NCBI GenBank assembly: GCA_027924645.1
Contig: BSBN01000829.1
Coordinates: forward strand, 1,054,001 to 1,118,000
From: Cunninghamia lanceolata
Taxonomy: Eukaryota > Streptophyta > Pinopsida > Cupressales > Cupressaceae
Direction: 5' to 3'
Length of the DNA stretch: 64,000 bases
The translations under genes and the position numbers were made by a program. Every line of letters begins with the position of its first letter. Position 1 is the first letter of the stretch. Below, one piece after another: positions 57,641-64,000 of the stretch. Under the pieces are notes generated by a model. That model saw nothing but the letters and a program-made list of their open reading frames with translations, had not been told where the DNA came from and made no database searches.

Positions 57641-58491
57641 ACTGGTAGTATCTTTGAGTCTTGTCTTGTACCATAGTTTCTTTCCTTGTTTTCCTGTTGT
57701 GTGTGTTGTCCCATTTTTGGTGTGACTCTATTGCCCCTAGAATAAGGCTTGATTGCCATGGTTTGTCTAGTTTCTCTGCGTCCTCCTTAGTCCTTGTTCC
57801 CAATTAGAGCCTGTTGTTGTCCCATTTTTTTTAAATGTGCTAAATGTCCATACCTTGGTTTTCCCTTTGTTCTATGTATGTCACTTCCTTGATTCTTCAT
57901 CTCGAGCCCAACTTTACTTGGTCATATTTCGATTCGTCGGTGATTCTTCACATTCTTGAACCGCCTAACTTTTTGACTTGCTGCGAAGTCCAATGTCTTT
58001 AGTCTTCCTTTATGTCTTGGTATTTTGAAACTTCTTTGTTGTTGGGAGGTCAGAAGTTCTTTGAACTTTTGAGCCTCTGACTTGGAGTTCAAAACTTCAA
58101 TTTTTGCCCGACTTGCTGACTTTGCAGAACTCGCTCCTTCATATGGTGTTTTTGCTATGCTAGCGTATGGTATAAAGGAATGACACTTGTCACTTTGCAT
58201 TTAATTAGAAGTACGTGAAAACACAGTGGCACAATCTTTGAAAGGAAACTTGAGGCATGTATTAATGAGTTTTAAAGATAAATTTTCCACCATAATTTAA
58301 TACTCCCCACCAGCAAATTTATGTGAAGTGACATTGATAAATTCTTCATCTCACCTAAAGTTGTGTTATTTCACAAAGGGAATGCATTGCAGAGTGATAA
58401 ACGACTAGCTTGCAACGTGCGAGATATCAGTATAATTCCATTCTCATAGGTCAACACGATTAGCAGCTCCATCTCTTTCTTGTTTTACTCT

Positions 58492-58501
58492 ATTATAAAA
58501 G
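58492..58501 (+). promoter_or_regulatory. TATA box of the Tat 3' LTR
   Basis: TATTATAAAA lies about 40 bp before the ATG at 58541 and is the counterpart of 47384-47393. If active, it would transcribe the LTR-borne frame and then the DNA to the right. Confidence 0.6.
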
Positions 58502-58540
58502 CACAATATTTTCTTTGGAAGTTAGAAAATTTCCATTTCC

Positions 58541-61500
58541 ATGTATCTACATAAAGAACTTCCTATTAGTGCTTTACATTACCCTATGTTGTCTGCATAT
58601 GTTTTGGAGTCTCTGGTGTTTTGGTTCCTCAAGTATATGAAGATGAATTTCAAATTTCATGGAGTTCCCATGGCCTCTATAGTGGAGAATTGTTTTTCTG
58701 GGGTAAGAGATACCAATTTAGGCCATGTTGATTTGGAAGACTTCTGAAGAAGAATGTAGTCTGAGAATTGAACTCCATTGGTGGGAAAGGTTGTTAGTAG
58801 TGGTTTGGATAAAGCTGGAGGTTTTCTGCTCATTGTGCATTGTTCTAAATTGATAGTGGCATGTGCCAATGGCTATTTTCTGGAGTCCCAGGAAATAAAA
58901 ACCTCTAACGACGCTGTTGTGGAAAAAATTAACTTTGAATCTATCGCTCTAGCTTTGAATTTGGAGGAACACGAAGACAATGCTGATGTTTCTATGTCTT
59001 TTACTTGGAATTATTATAATGAAAGAAAAGATTGGTGTCGTACTTGCATTTCTTAGGGCTGGTTATGAATTGAAATGATTGGGAAATCCCAGCTTCCCGC
59101 CAATCTAAAAAGGAGTCATTTTAAAGAGGAGATTTCAGATATGATAACTTTGTTGAACAAGGTGCTTCAGAACCCAGAATCAGATACGTTCAAGTTTTGG
59201 ATGTGCAGATTCATTTTATTGATTTGTGGAGACCACCACATTGATTGGGCTAAGATTATCATCTAATGTCTGCATGAACAGTTGATGAATTTTACAAGAA
59301 ATGTGAATTTCCACATGTGTTCCTAGCTGGTGTATGTATTGGCTCGAAGAGAGGCTGCTTGGTCTAGTTTGAGGATTCAAGGAAATCTTGAAGCAAGTAC
59401 ACTTGTGTACCATATTTTCCCTTAGTTGTAGAAAATGGAAGGTATGAAAGATTTTATGCGAGTGAATGATGCTTTTTCTATGATGTTAGCCAAGAAGATT
59501 GATGGCTCGTTAGAGCGAAGGTTCGCAGTTGAAGCATCTACTCTGGTCATGAAATTTGGTAGCTTTTATATATAGTTTGATCATTTCTTTTATTTGAGAA
59601 TTGGGGGTTATGAAAATGCCCCATTGAAATTGCCACGGTACCCATCTGATTATCTAGTGTTGTTGGAATTGTGTCATCAAATGGCAGCCGTGAATGTAAA
59701 ATATCAAGCCATGAAGAAGAAGGGGTACTCTTTCCCTATGACCTTATCCTTCTATTCTTGTAAAAGTAATGATGGGGCTAAAAATGTTGACAAACCACAA
59801 TCAGAATTCAGTCTCCACAGTTTATCACCCTACGCAGCTTTTGACAATAAGAATTTCATTAAAGAAAACATGCATGAGGGTGGTTCTTACCTACATCAGC
59901 CTCAACTCAAAGATTTTTGGGAAGACTGTGTAGATGAAAGAGAGGTACAGAGGAGAAAGTGGATGAGACTAATTGTGGATCAGGTTCAAGCTTTCAAGTT
60001 GAGTCTCCAAGTTCCCGACATGGTTGATGACAACTCAAACATAATGGATGAAGGACGCCGCATTAATGGAACCCCTGCCTCCTATGAATGGTTTGAAAAG
60101 GAAGTTACAAATGTTAAGTTGCTTTCCCTTCGTGTGTCGAGGAGAATGAAGAAATGGTTAAAGGGGAAGGTAAAAGAATGTGCTAGTTCTACGACACCAA
60201 ATAATTTAGCCTCTCAAAACCAAGTCAGGTCGCAAACTACCCACTCATATAGAAGGTCTTCTAGCTTGGACTTGACTCTTTAGAGAGTCAGCTCACAATT
60301 GAATGGCGGTGATGACAGGCCTCCTGAGGAGACTGGAAAGGTGAAAATGGTGTGTGAACAAGACACTCAACCAGCAAAAGGAAACACCAGAATGGCTACT
60401 TCTTCTTCTAAAGCAGATCATGTGCCCCCAGTTAATAACCCTATAAGTAATAGTGATTCTTTCATTTTCTCTCAGATTTGAGAAGATAGTTTGTTGCACT
60501 CTTTGTTAAGTCCACTGAGTTCTCCCCATCAAAATGAACCCCTAGAGTAGAATTCTCATCCTGTGCCTTTAGTTGCTACTCTTGATGCTGCTAATGTTCC
60601 AGCCTCATCTCCTAATTGGATAAAGAGAGTGGTTCAAAGGAAAAAGAGGTATACTCCACCTATAGATGAAGGCATTGATACTGTAGCGAATTTGCTGCAA
60701 AGCACTCCTAAGCCCAAATGTGCTAAAAGAATGTCGAGAATGGTGACTGATCCTACCTTAGGAAACTAATTTCTAGAAATTGTAGATCCAGTGGTGGATA
60801 AGAATGAGGATGAGGTAACATAAGCTGACTTCAGAATGAGTAGGGTGGATTTGGGGCCTTCTACTATGAAAGGAAATCTTTACCATGTCAAATATTTAGT
60901 TAATAATATATTTAAAAGGGTAAAGGGGCTACAGGAGGAAAATTCAAAGCTACTGGCCCATGTAAGTTCTTTGTCATCTTTTGTTAATTCTATTGCTAAG
61001 ATAATAACACCCACAATTTAAGCTCCCTCAAATGTCAACTTTCGTATCCTTGATCCTAATTTTCTTCAACAAGTCAAAACATCTTTAGCTTTGAGAAATG
61101 CTATGCATCAGTGGGTCAAAAAAGTTATTTTTGATGGTCTTGTGTTTATAGAGGAGGCAGTAAAATTATTTGATTCTATATATGTGAAGAGGGAAGCTTT
61201 AATAGCAGAGTTTGAAAAGGCTAGAAGTGATCATCATAGTCTATCTTTAGCCTCTAAAGAGATACAAGAGATGACCGATATGGATCCTGGTACCTTATTA
61301 GCCAAAGAAGTAATAATTGATCCTGGAGAACTAGACACACCTATGTGGGCCTATGCAGTTGAATGGAAACTTTGTCTCATAGTCATAGCAGAAGATGAAA
61401 TGAGGAAAGTCAGAGAAATGATGAAAATTAAAAAGGACTTTGCTACTTTGGAGGTGGAAGCTAATGGGTCTGATGACGAGAAGCTCCTAGACATAAGAGT

Positions 61501-61879
61501 AATAAAATAGAATTTCAAAAGGGTGGTAACTCAAGAGGTAGTAAATTATGATGTAATAACAGGAGAATCACTAAGGAGACTTGTGAAAATGGCAGCCTAC
61601 ATTATCACTTGCAAAAATGAGTTTGATGAGGTGCATCGAAAGGCGGTGGACTCTGATAGAGCGGTAATGAAGAAGAGGCATCAGATCAGCATGACAGGAA
61701 CTCCACCCGGGATGTTGTTGACACATGTTATCAATAAATATAGGGCATACAAGGCAAGGTTGTGGGCATAGGTTCCTCAAGCAGTGCAAAGTGGCATAGG
61801 AGAAGGCAGGCAGGTGAAGGAAGAGGAAGCGATGGATGAAGTGGACAACGACGAAGAGGATTTGCAAATCCTCAATTAA
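58541..61879 (+). pseudogene. Long decayed ORF inside the Tat 3' LTR
   Basis: This is the second copy of 47433-50761. It is open for 229 codons at 59594-60283, where the 5' copy is broken, and broken in the coiled-coil part (stops near 61020 and 61508) where the 5' copy is open. Past a TAG at about 61769 the frame runs on to an acidic end, VDNDEEDLQILN, with a stop at 61877. It retains about 27 bases near 61770 that are deleted in the 5' copy. Shared stops at 58745, about 59428 and about 59573 date from before insertion. Confidence 0.65.
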
Positions 61880-62639
61880 TTTCAATTTCATGCTTTAGTT
61901 ATTTTATGATATTTGCTCTAAAACTCTTGGTTCTAGAGGGCTCTTTATAATTATTGTTTAAACATCTTTTAAATTGGTTGTTTCAAGAAGCCGTTATGGT
62001 TTTTAAAAGATAGTTACTTTTTAGCTTAGCTATATATTTTGGGTAGTAAGTCGAATTATGGATCTTTTGACAAACTTTGTGTTGCAAGGGTGATAGAAAA
62101 TTTTGATTTTAATTGCTTTGATACATGCAATGAGAATTAATATAGTGGAGTTTTGAATGATCATGGACTTTGTGTTGTGATTATTTGAATTCATGTTCTG
62201 CTTATGTTGAATGTGTTGTTGCTGGTGTTGATGATATTTGTGTATCTTGGTCGTTGGATATTTGTGATTCTTGCTCACTACTGCGAATCGTTTATCTTTT
62301 GATATATTATTTGAGGTGGTGAATATATGGTGTATGATATCAGTTTATATTAATTTATGGATGTTATGTTGGCGGAAGTGTTTGAGCTTCTTATAGTTTG
62401 GTTGTAAACCTACCTTTACTACTTTCTGATCAAAAGCTCTACCTTTGTTTTTTTATTTATGGTTAAAAGCAATTCTAGTTCCATTCATTAGAATATCTTT
62501 CAAAGGTAGTTGTGCTTTATTAAAGAAGTAGAGAGCTTTTATAAAATACCAATATATTGGGCTCAACTATTGATTACATTTGTCATAGTTTGTCTGTGCG
62601 AGCGTATATAGAATTAGGTAACAAATCTGTTAACCAACA

Positions 62640-62730
62640 CCCTTAATCCATCCTCCTAACTCCTCTTAAGCCATCCGCTACCTTAAGCCATCCCCTACCT
62701 AGGTTTCAAAAATTAGGTAAGTTTCATTTA
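62640..62730. repeat. Short tandem repeat with AAGCCATCC core, right part
   Basis: CTTAAGCCATCCGCTA and CTTAAGCCATCCCCTA continue the array interrupted at 46675, beginning with the CCCTT target duplication. Confidence 0.8.
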
Positions 62731-63480
62731 CTTTAATAATAACTATTGGATTTGGTTTAATTTAATGTATTTTAGGTCTCCTACAACTAGTTGGCATGAT
62801 TCTCACTAAGTTGGTGCATTCACCGTTTGACATTCATATTGGATTTTCCTATGCTACACATCACTTCAATGTAAGGAATTTCTACCATAATTTTGCAACT
62901 TTATTTTATATAATTTTCTCACATGAGCTATAGTTGTACGACTCATGTATTTATAGTTTAATTTATTTACTTGCAGTAATTGTATGCATACTTACTTGTT
63001 CATTGTACTTTTATCATCTTTGTTTCAGGTAGATCCTACAACTAGATGACATAATTGTCATCACTTGTACATTCTATGCATGTGAGATCTGACATCCCTT
63101 GATATCAAAGAAATTTTATATTTTACAATTTACTATAATATAGGAGTCCAAAACCTTGAATTAGGACTCATGTAATTGTAATTTTGACTATTATTTTGAC
63201 TTAGAATTATGACTCCTATACGTGTAATTTTTTTGTACTTGTATCTAGAATGTTATAATAGTATTGTTGGTTCTTTGATAACATATATTTTTTTCTCATT
63301 CATATTTCTTTCTTAAAATTAACTTTTTCAAGGACACTATTTAAGAAATGTTCAATTATGACTTTATTTAAGACTTGCAATTAGAAAATGAATTTAGGAC
63401 TTTAATTAATATTTATAATTATGAGATGAAAATAGGACTTTAATTAAGACATGAAATTAGGGCTTGCATTTTTAGGGTAA
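62731..63480. other. AT-rich sequence without a supported gene
   Basis: No frame of note. The related phrases GACTTTAATTAA and AGGACTTTAATTAAGAC occur near 63390-63450 and lead into the next repeat. Confidence 0.55.
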
Positions 63481-63499
63481 ATTAGGGTTTAGGAGATCA

Positions 63500-64000
63500 T
63501 AAAAATAGGACATTAATTAAGATATCCATTAATCATAAATTACATGATCCATTAACCATCCCATCCAAATTTTAATCAACCCTAGTCATAATCCCATCAC
63601 TTGAGCTTAATCTAACCCCATCATTTGAGCTTAATCAAGTCTACCATAATCCACATCATAATCCACTAGCCCTCATCCTAAGATCATCCCATCATCTAAT
63701 CCTTCATCCATTATCACCTCATCATCATCTTAATCCAATCCCTTTTTCCACTTAATCCCCTTTAATCCATCCTAATCCTTGATCTAGATTGTCTTCAAAT
63801 TATCTCAACCTAGATGCTCATCTTAATCCAAATATTCCCCATCCCTAATCATCCCATCCATTCATCAACCCTAGTCATAATCTCATCACTTCAAATAGGA
63901 AATTAATTAAGAGATCCATTAATAATAATCCACATGATCCATTAATCATCCCATCCAAGTGTTAATCAATCCTAGTCATAATCCCATCACTTCAGCTTAA
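63500..64000. repeat. ~390 bp direct repeat, second copy running off the window
   Basis: A block starting with AGGA(C/A)ATTAATTAAGA occurs at 63507 and 63897, followed each time by ACATGATCCATTAA and CCCTAGTCATAATCCCATC. The intervening sequence is rich in CATCC/AATCC phrases. Only about 100 bp of the second copy is inside the window. Confidence 0.75.

Larger units (their letters stand above)
46676..62639 (+). mobile_element. ~16 kb Tat-type Ty3/gypsy element with 4.8 kb LTRs
   Basis: LTRs 46676-51518 and 57815-62639 start TGTTGTCCCATTT and end GTTAACCAACA. A perfect TSD, CCCTT, lies at 46671-46675 and 62640-62644. The primer site is of the TGGCGACTCTACTGGGG type I associate with Ogre/Tat elements. 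The internal order is Gag, protease, an archaeal-type RNase H, reverse transcriptase, degenerate RNase H, and integrase, all broken. The LTRs differ by several percent plus indels, so its age is intermediate. It splits a host tandem repeat. Each LTR carries a TATA box followed by a long decayed ORF. Confidence 0.92.
57815..62639 (+). repeat. 3' LTR of the Tat element
   Basis: This 4825-bp copy matches 46676-51518. No polypurine tract abuts its start. A second copy of the start motif TGTTGTCCCATTTTT lies at 57704, 111 bp upstream. Confidence 0.9.

Overview
The window looks like a retrotransposon-dominated stretch of a large plant nuclear genome. A gymnosperm is a guess, based on deep nesting and old long-LTR elements. 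Only one intact ordinary host gene is visible: a two-exon pectin methylesterase on the minus strand (32656-36006). Nearly everything else is mobile DNA or tandem repeat, and most of it can be dated relative to its neighbours by nesting, target-site duplications (TSDs) and LTR divergence.

Layout. (1) 1-2054: no supported gene. (2) 2060-23777: an old Ty3/gypsy chromovirus (LTRs 2060-2893 and 22941-23777, TSD CATTT) with decayed gag-pol and a chromodomain. It is split twice. A minus-strand gag-only element lies at 4236-12086. A very young two-ORF element lies at 14305-21742 (TSD AGTAG); its LTRs look identical apart from a poly-C run. (3) 24913-26283: a solo LTR (TSD ATTAA) of the same broad family as the young element. 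(4) 26598-31337: an older, 3'-truncated relative of the young element carrying decayed copies of both its ORFs. (5) 32656-36006: the pectin methylesterase gene. (6) 36829-41144: four tandem copies of a ~1.03 kb non-coding unit. (7) 42733-46031: a decayed DDE-like transposase relic containing a tRNA-derived SINE with a perfect 14-bp TSD. (8) 46676-62639: a ~16 kb Tat-type Ty3/gypsy element (TSD CCCTT) with ~4.8 kb LTRs. Each LTR holds a TATA box followed about 40 bp later by a long decayed reading frame. The element is inserted into a small tandem repeat. (9) 62645-64000: AT-rich sequence ending in a ~390 bp repeat.

The most unusual item is the young element at 14305-21742. It has no protease, reverse transcriptase or integrase, yet it keeps two intact ORFs: a coiled-coil protein with four CCHC zinc knuckles (392 aa) and a 1044-aa protein I cannot assign. 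The relative at 26598-31337 shows the same gene order with the N-terminal third of the large ORF recognisable, so the pair is a family trait and not an accident. The spacer between the two ORFs resembles part of the solo LTR, which suggests a second, LTR-derived promoter for the large ORF.

All boundaries and homologies were found by reading the sequence by eye. No database search was possible.
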